A stretch of DNA of 64,000 nt from Rhexocercosporidium sp. MPI-PUGE-AT-0058. Taxonomy: Eukaryota; Ascomycota; Leotiomycetes; Helotiales. How positions within the stretch are numbered: position 1 is the first letter of the stretch; each line of letters opens with the position of its first letter. Positions 21,073 to 33,246 of the stretch are shown piece by piece. A program made the translations under genes and the position numbers. Under the pieces are notes generated by a model that was given only the letters and a program-made list of their open reading frames with translations, did not search any database and was not told the origin of the DNA. The stretch covers positions 806,001-870,000 of the forward strand of contig JAGTJL010000017.1 of assembly GCA_020746875.1 (NCBI GenBank), given 5' to 3'.

Positions 21073-23306
21073 ATGTCCTCGCTCATCCGGACAGTTGTTA
21101 TCCTTGCTAGTCTCCTAGGCTCTGGTGCTCTGGCCGGTCCAGCCATCCGTCCTGAAGATATCCAAGTCCTCCCAACACTGCAAGAGCGCATCCCCTCTAT
21201 CAAGCTCGGATCCTACGATCTATCAACCTCACACACAGACGATGTCCTCTTTGACTTGTACCCCTCCCCTCCCTTTTCATCCCACAAAACTAACAAATTA
21301 AACCCAGCACCCAAAAATCCCCACTGGACCCCAACAGTATCGCTCAATCAAGTCTTAAAGTAACCTGCCTCTCATGCACCACCAGCGGTACCGCAACAGT
21401 AAGCACAACCGGCGTCTCCAAAGACGTGGACATAATCAAAGACATCAAATCCTTCTTCGAGAACCCTCTCGACATAATCGCTGAAGCCTTCGGCCTTAAC
21501 GTCAAAGTTACATTTGAAAACGTAGCCGGCCATTTCAACCTCGGCATCAAAGCTACAAAGAATACGACGTACTCTTTCCCTATCTTCTCGAGCTCAACGC
21601 CGCTTGGTGCGGCGGTTAGTGAGGATGTTAGTTTTGGGATGGTGCTGTTTGTGGATCTAGTGTTTTCGTTGAGTGAGAGTGTGGATTTACAGGCAGGGTT
21701 TGAGTTTGCGTTTCCTGAGGGGGCGTATCTTGTTGTAGATCCATTGCTGGGGCAGATTGTGGACCATGGCTTGTAAGTACTAGCGATCCACCTCCACTTT
21801 CGGGATATAATAAACACTACTGTATATATGCTGACTTATCACAGCATGGGCGGCGAAACAAACGCCCTGCCCATACTTATCACCTCCGGCTCCGCAACAT
21901 TCAAAGCCGCCCTCCGCGTGCGCGTTCAAGCCGGCACGACGGTTATTCTTTTCGGCACTGGCTTCGACTTCGAACTCGGCATCTTCGCAGACCTCATCGA
22001 GTACCAAGCCACCATGTCCAGCACACCCATGTGTGAACTATCAATTACAGAAGGTCTCGATGTCAATGTTGGCGCTTTCGCTCATGCTGTTAGAGAGATC
22101 AACTACTCCAAATTTGGAGCGGCTCCTGCTATTGTAACGACCATTCTGGAAGTACCCTTGCTGAGTCTGTGTCTTACTCGGCCGGTTGCGACTTCGGTCT
22201 TGGCTATACCTACAGGTTCTGGAACTGGTGATGTTTTGACGAGTTCGACGGTTATGTTGCCTTCTATTGCCGCTTCACTCTCTACGGGACCACTTGCTAC
22301 AAATATTGGATCCGCACCGACCAATACTTCGATAGGCGGGCTCTTCTTCCAAGCATCAAATACAGCTTCTGTTGTACCGATCACAGCGTCTTCTTCGACT
22401 CCATCAGGCATATTCTACAACCCGTCAACAGCAAACAGTACCATCTCATCCGCTCCAGCAGTCACAACATCGACTGTCTACACAACGGACATAGTAACCC
22501 TCACATCCTGCGCTGAGACAGTCCTCCACTGTCCTGCGAGCCTAACAACAGAAGTTGTCATCACAAGTACTAGGATCCTCTACACGACCATATGTCCGGC
22601 GGGCGCTCCATTACCGACTATTCCTCCGACCACCCTGTCCCAGCTTACTATTCCACCCTCCTTCGCTTCACCATCCTACCCAACGGTAATTTCGATATCA
22701 AACATCACACTCTCAACATCCCACGCCCTCATAACACGCACTACCATCCTTCTCAAAACTACCTCTCAACCTCTCATTCCAAAACCGCTCTCCACCTCTC
22801 AATTCCCACAACCAACTATCCTCAACACAACACTAGTCTCACCCCTCCCTCTGCCCCTCAAACTCACACCCTGCGCTACACCCCACACCGAAACAATCTA
22901 CACGCCTACATTCACCAACCCAATCTATACCATGCCAACAGCTACTGTGTTCGCGGTGCCTTTTCCGGAGTGGAATGTTACTTCGCCTTCGCTTATTGGT
23001 GTAAGTACAAGTGCCATGCCTTCTGTTAGTATGGATAGTGTCAAGCCGATGGCGGTTGTGTCAAGTACATCTGTGAATGTGGAAATTGAGAGTATGATTG
23101 GTGCTCCCAGTACTGTTGCAACGGCTGTCGTTCATGGATATGAGGAAGGTGGAAGTAAGAATGGGAACGCTAGTCACACGGGGAGCTTGCAGCTTGCTAC
23201 GGCTACTTTGACGCCTTTTACTGGTACCGCATCGGGGATTGTCAAAACGGACAGTGTATTTTCACTCATCATGGCGATTGTTGTGGGGATGCTAGTGTTG
23301 TGGTAG
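21073..23306 (+). CDS. GPI-anchored Ser/Thr-rich surface protein
   Basis: Predicted cell-surface protein. Three exons (21073-21257, 21308-21772, 21845-23306) join in phase to 703 aa. A signal peptide (MSSLIRTVVILASLLGSGAL, cut near Ala-Gly) is followed by a globular domain of about 320 residues with alternating hydrophobic segments (LDIIAEAFGLNVKVTFENVA, FGMVLFVDLVFSLSESVDL), as in fungal secreted proteins of unknown function. From about residue 330 on it is Ser/Thr/Pro-rich with short STTS-like runs and a Cys pair (LTSCAETVLHC). It ends in a hydrophobic tail (FSLIMAIVVGMLVLW) with a small-residue stretch before it, the usual GPI-anchor layout. The role (adhesion, wall) is inferred only from architecture. 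Confidence 0.74.
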
Positions 23307-23479
23307 ATTTTCAGAATGTCGGGGATATGTATTCTATATCTTCATTACTTTTCGCTTCGAGACACATACTCAGGCAAGTTTTATGCCAAATGCAAGCCTA
23401 TCTTCCATGTTTCTACTTCTCCCGCCGCGGATCTTCCACCACTCCAAAGTTTTGATCCCCACAAGTCAACGAGTTTCGT

Positions 23480-26212
23480 TTAGCAGTTCGGCCGACTGAA
23501 AGCACGGGTCCTGCCTTCCTCTGCAGCGTTCTTCCCAGCTTTATACCCCTCTTGCTGCCCGTCAATGTAGCCCTTCTCGTGCCCGTCTTTCCAACCAGTT
23601 TCATAGTCGTTGCTTTGGCTTGAGGCTGAGAGACTCAAATATGTGTGTGGGTTTGCTCCATGATCCTGATAGCACGCCGGTGAATCGACGGTCAAGTTGT
23701 AATTGGTGAAGTTGGCAAGAGGATCGGGGTTGCTTTCATTCTCGATTGTATAATTTCGTGGTACCGCTCCGCCGATCCGTGGCTCCCAAGATGGTTCCGA
23801 AGATGGCCATTTTCTGTTATTGTGTTCTATTGTATCGTTTTGCATTACTATCGCATCCCATCACTCCAAAGATGGTCCTTCTCCGTTGTCAACTTCCATA
23901 GAGTCGTGCGGCCGCTCTGGTGTAGGTTCCATGGTGAGTGCAGAATCCATGTTAGATATCACTCCTTCATGTCGCTTCCGAAGCCGAGTCATGAGAAGTT
24001 CGAGAATCCTTGGCTTGTTTGACGAGATCTTATTGTACAACGCCATGAATTGTAACTCCATAAACGCTGCTATTTCGTCTGGCATCATTCTCCTTAGCTC
24101 GTCTTCATGACCAGACTGGCAGTGGCTATCACATGGCGATGTATACCCTATTATTGTCAGCTACACTGTGTAAGAAGTATCGATTGTGGGAAGCCCACAA
24201 GGGTCAGGAACAGGCATGGTATGTGGGAAAAGGAACTTGTAGAGCATTTCCCAACTGGCAACCTTTCCAATTCCCCTGAATTTTATTGTTTTGATTTTGA
24301 TGATCTCATGCTCTAAGAGGCCTTCGTGGGTATTGCATGCGCTGTTCGATGTCCGGGACGCTACCTCGAATCTATGCTGTTCGAAGTCCGGCTGTGTCTT
24401 GATAGGTTGCTTACAGCCAGAACACCGGGCAAGATGGACACGATAGATGTGGGAGTCCCTGATTTAAGTCAGCATAGGAAATCGGCAGGTACGTCAAGTA
24501 GTACTTCAAATGACTGATGTCTTTCCAAGATCCCGTTGCGCAGCTTTGATAATGTGGATTGCTGAGCCTGTATTTGGAAGGGTCGTGCTTTCTGAAAGGA
24601 CATGATAGCTTCCGATTATACAACAGGTCGGCCGGCTCGCTTGGTTGTTTTTGCCTTTTGCTTTCATCGCCATCTTGGTCGCTATCATCGTTCTTTTGCC
24701 TCCCTGAATCTACGGCTTTTCGCTTTCCTCTGGAAGTGGTGCTAGAGGATGGTGTGGATACTGTGATGTTTGAAGCCGGAACTGTTTCAGAATGACTCGT
24801 AGAGGACGGCGACAATGAGCTGGTTTCGGCACTCGTGGAACTCCGCGAATCACTGCACTCAATTATAGCTCGAGCTTTGTATGATTCAGACAAAGTGTGT
24901 AACATGGATCCAAAAAAGGCGTTGTTGTCGTTATCGATAGATTCATTGACCTCTTCAGGTTTAGTGATTGAAGGAATTGAGCTTGTGGATTGATGGCCGG
25001 TCATGAGGAAGTCCTCTGCATGATTTATGCCAGTAAATACTCGAGAACCGACGTTGACATTTGGATTATGGTGGCCTCTTGGCTGGTCGTCGAAGTAGCA
25101 GGGAGCTTCTGGGATCTGGTATGGCTTACCTCGGCGTGTGTGGTCTGGAGGCTGGTATAAATCCGCTTTGAGAGCTCCTTTATCGGCACGTTCGAGATGA
25201 TTAGACACACCAACAATAGCGAGGTTGGCTGAACAAATTCTGATAGCGGTATCATCAATTTCTTGGGGCCGTTGGAAATTATTGTAAGTGTAGTCGGTAC
25301 CATGTCTATAGTGCTCATCCTGTATAATGCTTTCGTTGCGTTCAGGTCCATGCGATATCCCCTCTGTGGCTAGGATATCTTGTGCGTGAATCGAAAGAGG
25401 CAATCCTATTGACGACATAGGTGTAGCCGCTCCATCTTTTGGGTCATCATCTGTTTGGACGTGATGGTAATCTCGGATATGACGTCTCAGATTGCAACGA
25501 CTTAGAAAACCATTTCTTCCACGATGTCGCTGGCAATATGGGCAAGTGTACCGAATAACTTCCATTTCTTTGAAGTGTCGATGCAAGGTAGCATAACTGG
25601 GGAAGGAATAGCCGCATCCACAGCCATACGGCGGGTGTCGAAGCTTTTTTCCATGCAGATACAGATCTGCATGCGATGAGAAAGACTGACCGCACTTGAG
25701 GCATTCGTGAGGATTGCGACCAGCACGGGCAATGTGCTGGGTGGAAGGCTTGAGCTTGATGGGATAATATGGAGGACCAGTGTCTTTGGTCAGGGAGTAC
25801 AAATCCACATTCAAGGCAGCGTGACTAATATGGTTCGCGTCCGAGTAAAGAGAGAATTCAACACCACAATCATGGTTATTTCCAGGTTGTGAGGGAATTT
25901 GGTTCGTACTTTCTGATATTAGAGTGGCCGTATGTGAGAGGAGTGCTGGCTTGTGCTTATCTTCCGTTGTGGGTGTGACCCCAAGCCTTTGTAAATTAGC
26001 AATAATCTCCAATCCATACCTTATACATATGCAATTTCTTTTGCATGAAGAGAGAGGAGTCCGTACTGGTTGACAATAGAAACATTCGGGTCATCGCATT
26101 CGGCCCTCTCACCAGAGGCTTGGCTATTGTCCGCACCTATCACAGTTCTAGCTTGATGGTGTTTGTGTTCTCTCCTCACGGGCGGTTGGCGATTTTCGCA
26201 AAGCTCAGCCAT
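23480..26212 (-). CDS. C2H2 zinc-finger protein with Gly-periodic C-terminal tail
   Basis: A putative nuclear regulator assembled from five exons: 26067-26212, 24505-25986, 24167-24458, 23865-24115 and 23480-23813, with phases all consistent, giving 834 aa. Finger-like motifs are CLKCGQSFSSHADLYLHGKK, CGCGYSFPSYATLHRHF and CPYCQRHRGRNGFLSRCNLR with RRHIRDYHH (about 150-250). A serine-rich linker and basic KRKAVDSGRQK follow. The next part, CPFRKHDPSKYRL then KDSHIYRVHLARCSGC, matches the divergent fungal zinc finger arrangement. Its WEMLYKFLFP motif is typical of that family. The last exon ends with GWKDGHEKGYIDGQQEGYKA. If the fourth intron is not spliced, the protein stops at 23861. The start at 26212 follows from an intron I place at 25987-26066 with acceptor ACAAAG. 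Confidence 0.72.
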
Positions 26213-26829
26213 AGGGAAAGATGAGCGGTGAAGAGCATAAATGGGTGAACGGAAAGATGTGAAGAACTGTAAGGGTAGTGATTTTCATGATGAGTTGGAG
26301 AATGAAAAAGTCTTGGAAGTTCTCAGCTGCGGCGCCTCTCACTGGTCGGGCGTTCCTGCCGTCCTTTCTGCCTCTCAGCTGCGAAATTCGTCACGTGGGT
26401 CCACTCCTCTCGCAACCTCGAAGTCTCTCCTGCGAACTTCGCAGATTTGAAACTGTCAGAGGCGACATTAACTGACCAGAAAAGAAGAATGACACAATGT
26501 CAGATTTGTAGACAGGTATTTCGCAGCTGCGAAGATGCGTTTGGCGTAATTGAAGGGAGAGATAAGCATCGCAGCTCAGAACTTCCTCAAATGCGAAGAT
26601 GTGGAAGGTGTATAAACAGAGGGGGTTCTTGGGAAGTTTGGATTAGCAGACAAGTCTGAAAAGACAGTGGTTGGTTATTTCGAAGAACTGACTGAAAGAT
26701 AGCTTGTAAGTGTATAGGGGAAACTGGAGATTTGTGGGCAAAAAACTGACTGAATGTAGCTGGGACGATAAGACAACCAAACCACAGAAAACACAACACA
26801 AGTCAATACTACTTCGCCTATGGAAAAAT
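26213..26829. other. Intergenic with several CTGCGAA-type palindromes
   Basis: About 617 bases between divergent genes. The sequence CTGCGAACTTCGCAG near 26430 is a perfect interrupted palindrome, and related CTGCGAA / TTCGCAG or CGCAGCTGCG pieces recur at about 26325-26590. They could be protein-binding sites, but no factor is known to me. Confidence 0.45.
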
Positions 26830-27103
26830 ATGGCTTCTCCACAACCGATATCAAAGTCCGAGCAGAAGGCTTCAGAGTGAGTACCTTTTCCATGTCATTT
26901 GAGTAACGATCACTAAACGACCTTACAGATCGTACACGCTCAACGCGTACCTCTACTCTGCATCTTCCACCACTGAGATTCTCGCTCATTACACTCGTGG
27001 TGGAACAAGCAAGAGGGGCTCGGATCTGCAGAGTTATGTCGATGGTTTGACAAATGTCATTAAGAAGGATGAGGACAAAAAGACAGTGATGGTGAAGCTG
27101 TAA
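26830..27103 (+). CDS. Small hypothetical protein (73 aa, two exons)
   Basis: Exons 26830-26876 and 26929-27103 are joined across a GTGAGT..TTACAG intron of 52 bases and give MASPQPISKSEQKASESYTL and on, ending DKKTVMVKL. The composition is soluble and basic/acidic-balanced, with one region LQSYVDGLTNVIKKDEDKKT that may form a helix. There are no cysteines and no signal peptide. The donor and acceptor are near-consensus and the phase is consistent. I recognise no family. It is too short and spliced to appear as a long ORF. The neighbour P450 lies 140 bases downstream and is convergent. Confidence 0.6.
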
Positions 27104-27243
27104 CAGCAATATGATTTTTACACGTCAGAAGCGATCTGTGCGAGGTGGCAGCGAAGAGCTATTATCCCAGGAGCAACGGTAGATTTGAAGACGCCCTGGA
27201 TCATAGAACACCATCATTCATTCTCAACAGCAAGTCTGCCTGC

Positions 27244-28766
27244 CTAGACACTAGCCTTTTCCCAAATCAACTCGATCTTCTCCCCCTTCACACTCGAATT
27301 GAACCACTCATAGATCTCAACCTTATCCTGTACCGCCCTCACACCCCTCAACACATCTCTCTCAGCCAACTTCTCCGTCGCCATGTACAGCTCCACGGTC
27401 GCCAGATTACGCGCAATGCACGCTCTGGAGCCGGCTCCGAACGCAAAGAACGATTTACTGGCATCGGGAGTGATGTTCTCTTCTAGCCATCGCTCGGGTT
27501 GAAAGCTGTACGGGTTGGGATAGACTTGGGGGTTGAGATGGAGTTCGGTGGCTGAGCAGCCGACGAGTGTGCCGGCGGGAAAGTGTGTGCCTTTGAATGT
27601 CCAGCCGCCTTGGGGGACAACGTGAGGTAGCCTTGTGGGGTTAGCCATACTAAGGCGGAGACCTTCTCTAATGACTCCAGAGAGATAAGGTAAGGCTTGG
27701 ATGTCTTGCTTTTTCTCGCCTGCATTCAAATTGGCGAGGACTTCTCTGCGAAGAATCTCATATCTACAGCATGTGTCAGCACTTTTCCAGTATTGCCGGA
27801 GCAATTAACATACTTATCAGGATGCAATGCCAGAAACCGACAGATGGTAGAAATATTCATGCCGGTAGAGTCCGTACCAGCGAATATGAGATCTTTACAC
27901 TGCGCCATGACCTCCGTCCTGCCAATACCCAACGGGATTAATCTCCCAGGATAATTTTGAGCACCCTGAGGCGTCGAGTCAACAAGTTGCTCAACAAATT
28001 TATCCACGACCTGCATCGACGTAGCTGTATGTTCATCTGGGAAACATTTCTCAATTGCCCATTCCAGCCATACAAAGACCGTGGTAGGCAAATAGAAGAA
28101 TCGCCCAACAGCAACAAAAGCATCCACGAATGCAGAAACGGAGAGAGTCTTCCCCTTTTCTGAAGTGCCATTGTAGTTCTCCTGGAACAGATGTGTCGAG
28201 ACAGCATCAACAGCTAGACTCCTCGACAGATTCAAGACATTGACCGGTCGTCCCGTCCGGGCCTCTTCCTGCATCCTATCCACCATCCGGTCTACACATC
28301 CGTACAGCGCCGCCTCGTTCTCTCTGATACTCTTGGTGGAGAACATTGGAACCACAGCTTTCGCCCTCGAAGCTCTATGTTCCGGATCCAGCGCAGAGAA
28401 GATGGTCGGGTGGCCATCGATATCAAAGTTCGCATAACATGGAGCTTTAAGAAACCCACCCTTTGAGACATAGATAGCATTTATGGCATCTGCGTCGCCG
28501 ATATCAACTTCGTTTGGGGAGACTCGAACGAGGGATCCATAACGGGCATGTGCGGCATGAATGACGGTCGCCTCGTCACCGATGTACGAATGGTAGTATA
28601 GCCATAGGGACGAGGTTTTCCAGAGGAGAGGTCCGGGAATGTGCGCCAGTGGATGGAGGGTTATCCGATAGATGCAGCGGGAGAGGAAGAGGGAGGTTGA
28701 TATGACGACGACTGCGAGTAGTGGATGGCCTAGCAGAGCATTGAGAAGCACCTCAATGAGACCCAT
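27244..28766 (-). CDS. Cytochrome P450 monooxygenase
   Basis: Two exons (27814-28766 and 27244-27763) with a 50-base intron give 490 aa. It has an N-terminal membrane anchor (about residues 5-27, NALLGHPLLAVVVISTSLFL), the hinge HPLAHIPGPLLW, an I-helix AGTDSTG (about 296), the ExxR motif in GVIREGLRLS (about 352) and the heme-binding FAFGAGSRACIARNLA (Cys about 425). The PERW motif (FQPERWLEENI) is present, so all key residues are intact. The substrate cannot be told from the sequence. No PKS, NRPS or terpene gene is nearby, so there is no evident biosynthetic cluster. Confidence 0.93.
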
Positions 28767-30291
28767 GATGATCCGGGATCGAAAGAATTTAATTGAGGTT
28801 GCTGGACGCGAAGAGAGAAGTCAGAAATCGTCCAGCATTAGGAGTCATTGAGGAGTCATCTCCATCAAGGGTGGGCATCGATTTGATGTTAGACCCGCAC
28901 AGGTCTATTGCCGGCCGGGTCAGTCCATTGTTATTTTAGGGTCGGGCAAGCTCTGCATCTTCTGCAGCTGCATCGGTTTCCTCATAGGATTTCCATGGTC
29001 AAGATTGGTGCTACGCGATAAGGCTCTTACCATGTTGTCATTGAAAATGCTTGTGAGGTGGGTGGAGGTTGAGATACACAAAGTGGGGGAAGTGGGGGAC
29101 CGTGCTACTTCCAATCCCACCGCTAGCAATCAATCTTTTCCGGTCATCATCTTCAGACTACAATTTTGTTTATCTTTGTGTCTATAGGTTTCTTCGCAAG
29201 ACGAACTAGGAGATCCTTTTGATTCAATATTGACGACGAGAGCTGCCCACTTGTCAAGCGACAAGGAGCGTTGCTCCGAAGAGCTTCGCGGACCATGATC
29301 CTCGACTACAACGACTGTTCTTCTTTTCATTCTTTTGTACGTCCCTTGTATCAACGGCGTTATGCGAATGAATGAAAAATCTCGTGGCTCCGATTTATTT
29401 GAGATTGTTCTTTTTCTTTTTGGACTCTCATGTCCCTGAAGTTGTCTCTCGTCAATATTCAAGACTTGGGGGTAGTTGTGCAATATGGCCATGCTTTCAC
29501 AATTTATTTAGCTGTTAATTTGAGTCACTTTGGAAATAAATCCTCTTCCACGGACCACGGACATCAAAGGCAAGGCCATTCCACGGCAGTATATGTCCGG
29601 TACCTTGGTGTGGTCTGATACTGTAGTATGGAACCAACAGTCAAGCTGAAAGTCCAGACAATCCTTAATCGAAGCAAATGTGAACATAAATAACAACAGC
29701 AATGATGGAATTCCATCGCCCAGTCGACTCCTTCTCAACTCCTTCTCTTGGCAGGTATCCCAGCAAACACTGGATATCGCTGTCCCGAGGATAGAGACCC
29801 GAGTTCTCAGAAACACGTTTCATCCTTGTTCCAGGCTCGCCTCCGTTCGCACCAAACTCACAGTCCCAAGAACGGATACCACTCCTACAAATAATCCGAT
29901 TGGATGATCAATCCTCAGAAATACCTCGGGGGAAGCAGATCTCCCGCCTCTTCCAGTGCGGTTCCTCAAAAACGCTGCTCGCTTGAAACAAGTCAACATC
30001 AGATGGGCTTTGCATACCGGTAGACTTCAAGCTCTACGCAAGCAATGTTTGCTTCATCTGATGATGAGGCTGTGTCACGAATTCCATACATCACCGCTAT
30101 CTTCTTGCGAGAGAGGTCGCGGGAAGTATATGAGTACCCTCCTCCCATTTCTTTCTCTCCCCAAATATAAATATCCCCATCTGATTTTGAAGTCCAAGTT
30201 CGCAATATTGATTATTGTCTAATACTACTTAATATCTCCACCACCACCACCTTCATTGCACATCCTTTCCACATCCATTCTCAAAATCACC
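28767..30291. other. Intergenic, 1.5 kb, with a TATA box before the CE5 gene
   Basis: Divergent upstream region of the P450 and the CE5 enzyme. TATAAATA at 30166-30173 lies 119 bases before the CE5 start. A 120-codon minus ORF at 29130-29492 begins with ATG but shows no family features, so I do not call it a gene. Confidence 0.5.
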
Positions 30292-31165
30292 ATGAGACCC
30301 TCAACGCTCCTCACCCTAACCCTCGGCAGTCTCGCCACCGCCTTCCCAGCCCTTCAACATCAAGTTCGCCAAACATCCAACACCACAGTCACCAACACCA
30401 CAATCACAAACACCACCGCCTGCGCAACAGGCGTGCACATAATTGTTGCGCGGGCCTCCACCGAGAAACCAGGCGAAGGCATAATCGGAGCCGTAGCAAG
30501 ACAAGTGCAACAAAGCGTGCCTGGCTCCGACTCCGAAGCAGTCGACTACCCAGCCACATTGACAAATTATACAACATCCGAGGGCCTGGGCGTGAGCGGC
30601 ATGACGAAGTTGATTGAGAATTACGCAGCCAGGTGTCCGGGTAGTAAGATGGCGCTTATGGGGTATTCGCAGGTACGTCCCTACACTTTCTCGGCATTCT
30701 ATGCCTTAGGCTCGAAGAGGGTTTGTTGCTGATGAGATATGAAGGGAGCGCAAGTCATCGGTGATGTGATGTGCGGAACCAGCGAAGCGAACTTCAACTC
30801 AACACCACCTCTCAACCCCGCGCTCTCGAAAAACAGTTCGCCTCCCCTCCCCCCTCTTTGCTTCTTCTCACCCCTCTCTAACAATCTCCACAGTAATAGC
30901 AATAATCCAAATGGGCGACCCAACCCACATCCCCAATCTCCCACAGGACGTCGGCAACAGCACCAAAGCCGGCATCTTCCCCCGTCCCAACACCACCGCC
31001 TGCACCGCCATGGAGCCCATCACCAAGAGCTTCTGCACCGCAGATGACCGCTTCTGCGACAGTGGGAATAGCATCCCCGTGCACCTCAGCTACGTGAGGG
31101 AGTTTGGGACGCAGGCGACGGATTTCGTGGTTCAGAAAGCTATGAATGGGACGAGGAAGGCTTAG
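30292..31165 (+). CDS. Secreted CE5-family esterase (cutinase / acetylxylan esterase-like)
   Basis: Extracellular serine esterase of carbohydrate esterase family 5. Three exons (30292-30672, 30745-30835, 30894-31165) join in phase to 247 aa. It has a signal peptide (MRPSTLLTLTLGSLATAFPA), then a Thr/Asn-rich linker with many NTT glycosylation sites. The hydrolase core has HIIVARASTEKPGEG, the nucleophile motif GYSQG (Ser about 126, split by intron 1), and the Asp/His pair in CTADDRFCDSGNSIPVHLSY (His about 220). The layout of cysteines is like acetylxylan esterases, and the GYSQG form is common to both groups. Its substrate could be cutin, acetylxylan or another polymer. The start is at MRPSTLL; a TATA box lies upstream. 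Confidence 0.88.
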
Positions 31166-31748
31166 GGAGGAAGGTGGTAGGTATATTTGTAAATACTGTA
31201 AAACGGCGATTGTTTGTATATAAGGTGTTAGTAATGTATCGCATTTCCGAAATCGAATCCTGCTTGGTAATAAGAGGCTGGAAAAGTGCTTTACTCTTAC
31301 AGATTAGTATAGTACAGTACAGTACATCTCTTTCCCACCCAAGAAACTAGCCAGGTTTACATCCTCCCGCTCTCTCCTTCCCCCCCAATCCTCCTCGATC
31401 CGGCATCCTCAGACTCCAATATGCACTACAAACCAATCATGGAACCCCTGACTCTCCATATCTACTTCCTAGCAAAGAAGCCCCTATTCATATTTCCTCC
31501 ATTCCACGGCTCCCTAGCGAGTCCGCTTCTCCTTTGTATAGACTATCGTCACACTCGTGACAAAGTCTCAAATTCAGGAATCACAGAATCTCAATCCGAC
31601 ATCCTTATCCCCACCTCTCCCTCTCTCTCTATCAGCTCTCTTATATTCCCCCTCTCACAACCCTATATCATTCAAAGGAGAATCGTTGGAAAACGAGGAC
31701 CGTGAGAAGAGAAAATAAGTATGAAAACCGAACACTCCCAAAATCGTC

Positions 31749-31771
31749 AAGAAGAAGAAGAAGAAGAAGAA
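31749..31771. repeat. (GAA)n microsatellite
   Basis: About seven to eight uninterrupted AAG/GAA triplets on the plus strand. Confidence 0.9.
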
Positions 31772-32154
31772 AAGACAAAAGGAATAGTACCCAGAGCCTT
31801 TTACGGTCACAGGATAGAACGTCCCCTGAATGGGTTCTGGAACTTACTTGAAGACACCAGACTGAACCTGTATGAAATACAATCCGCATGATTTGGATAC
31901 ATAACCAGTTCAAAAATATGTCCATCCTCCTGACCCGTTGTTTTGCCGGGCCGGGCAAGCCCGATAACCGAGCTGAGGACTGGAGCAACATGTGTGTTTA
32001 CACCCTCAGGCACAGGCACTCATTTCACTTTCTTTTGACAAAGAGAAGTACACAAATCCAATTGAATTTGTATAAAAACCACTCGCGGCGCAAGAAGCAA
32101 GCCAAGCAAGTAGCCAGTCGGTCACTAAAAGGTATCTAATGCAAACCCCCAGAG

Positions 32155-32450
32155 CACCAAGCCATCCTTCCCATGCTATCCGAGCAGAGGTAAGCTATGC
32201 CATGCACCGATCCGAAGTCCAGAAAAGAAGAGAGAAGACGGACATCAAAACAAGTAAGCAAATAAGCAAGCACACCGAGCGCCTAGCCATCCTTCCCAAG
32301 TCTGTAGTCTGTACATGGGTAGGCTGCACGCTCCCAAAGCAAGCCGTTATCGTAACAAAAGTACAAAGAGGGGTAAGCCATCCTTCCCGCGCGGGGTAAG
32401 CTATACCATGCATCCAATCCAAACGCCAATAGCAGAGAGAGAATGCCATC
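32155..32450. repeat. Three imperfect copies of an AGCCATCCTTCCC module
   Basis: AGCCATCCTTCCC occurs at about 32159, 32285 and 32378. The first and third copies share a longer match including GGTAAGCTATRCCATGCA, ending with AGAGAGAA-like sequence. The copies are spaced at 126 and 93 bases and have diverged. They lie in the 3' flank of the gene at 32464, so they may be transcribed. Confidence 0.65.
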
Positions 32451-32463
32451 AAGGCAAGACCGC

Positions 32464-33246
32464 TCAGAGGAGCTCGTAGTCGTCGTCTTCGAGCCCAGCC
32501 TTATGGACCACAGGTTCAACCTTGGTAGCCTTCTGCTTGGGGCTCTTCTTTCCCTTCCCTTTGAGCAGGACGGTCTCGCCTGAGTTGTCCAAGACTTCAT
32601 ACTCGCCCTTCACCATGTCCTCGGTCTTCTTGTTGATCCATTTCTGCTCTGCCAAGTCGACCAAGCCACCAAGATCAACACTACGGCCCTTATCACCAGG
32701 ACTTGGTCCTCTGTTGTCAAAGCTGTAGAGGATGTCGCCATCGGCAGCGGCGGCAGATTCTCGGAGAGCAACTTGGATGGCAGATTCGGTGTTGTTGGAG
32801 TGTTGAGGGAGGAGTTCGAGGAGCGATTTAGAGAGGATAGAGCTGGTATGGTCGTTGGCATCAACGACGGCCGAAGCCTTGTGAGCCAGGCGGGAACGAC
32901 CATCGTAGTTGCCGCTTGGCTTCGGAGTCTTGTTTGCGTGAGACTTGTGTTCCGATGTTCTAGTTCATAGCTTGTTAGAAGGTGTTCTCGGAGTCTCGGA
33001 GATGGACGTGGATTTGGGGACATACATCTGACTCCACTGCTTGTGAGGGCGAACCTTGATCTTCTGGCCTTCGTTGCTAGCCCTCAAGATCTCATCGTCG
33101 AAGTTGATGTACACGCCCGGACCTAGTCGAACACCATTGCTCCACTTCTCTCTTCTGTCCTTGTCGTGCTTGAAGGGAAGGCTAGCTGATCGGATATCCT
33201 TTCGCTCGACGGGCTCAACAGGGTTTCTGATGGAAGTGGAAGACAT
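32464..33246 (-). CDS. Hypothetical fungal protein (238 aa)
   Basis: Two exons, 33026-33246 and 32464-32959, with GTATGT donor and ACTAG acceptor, give 238 aa starting MSSTSIRNPVEPVERKDIRS. The N-terminal part (about 1-75) includes RREKWSNGVRLGPGVYINFD and looks well conserved. A middle part has SILSKSLLELLPQHSNN and LRESAAAADGDILYSFDNRG. The C-terminal part has VDLGGLVDLAEQKWINKKTE and WEYEVLD-like GEYEVLDNSGETVLLKGKGK, then an acidic end DDDYELL. The ORF frame for the second exon was chosen so that the phase fits and no stop interrupts. I do not recognise a family and make no functional call. The sequence upstream is simple-sequence-rich. Confidence 0.72.

Larger units (their letters stand above)
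31166..32463. other. Intergenic, 1.3 kb, simple sequence and degenerate repeats
   Basis: 3' flanks of the CE5 gene and the hypothetical gene at 32464. Contains a GAA microsatellite (31749-31771) and the degenerate repeats listed separately. No gene supported. Confidence 0.5.

Noticed and set aside
22592..23029. A 145-codon plus ORF
   Set aside because: Shadow of the GPI-anchored protein's Ser/Thr-rich exon.
29130..29492. A 120-codon minus ORF with ATG
   Set aside because: No family features, no splice or promoter support; length is within chance for this composition.
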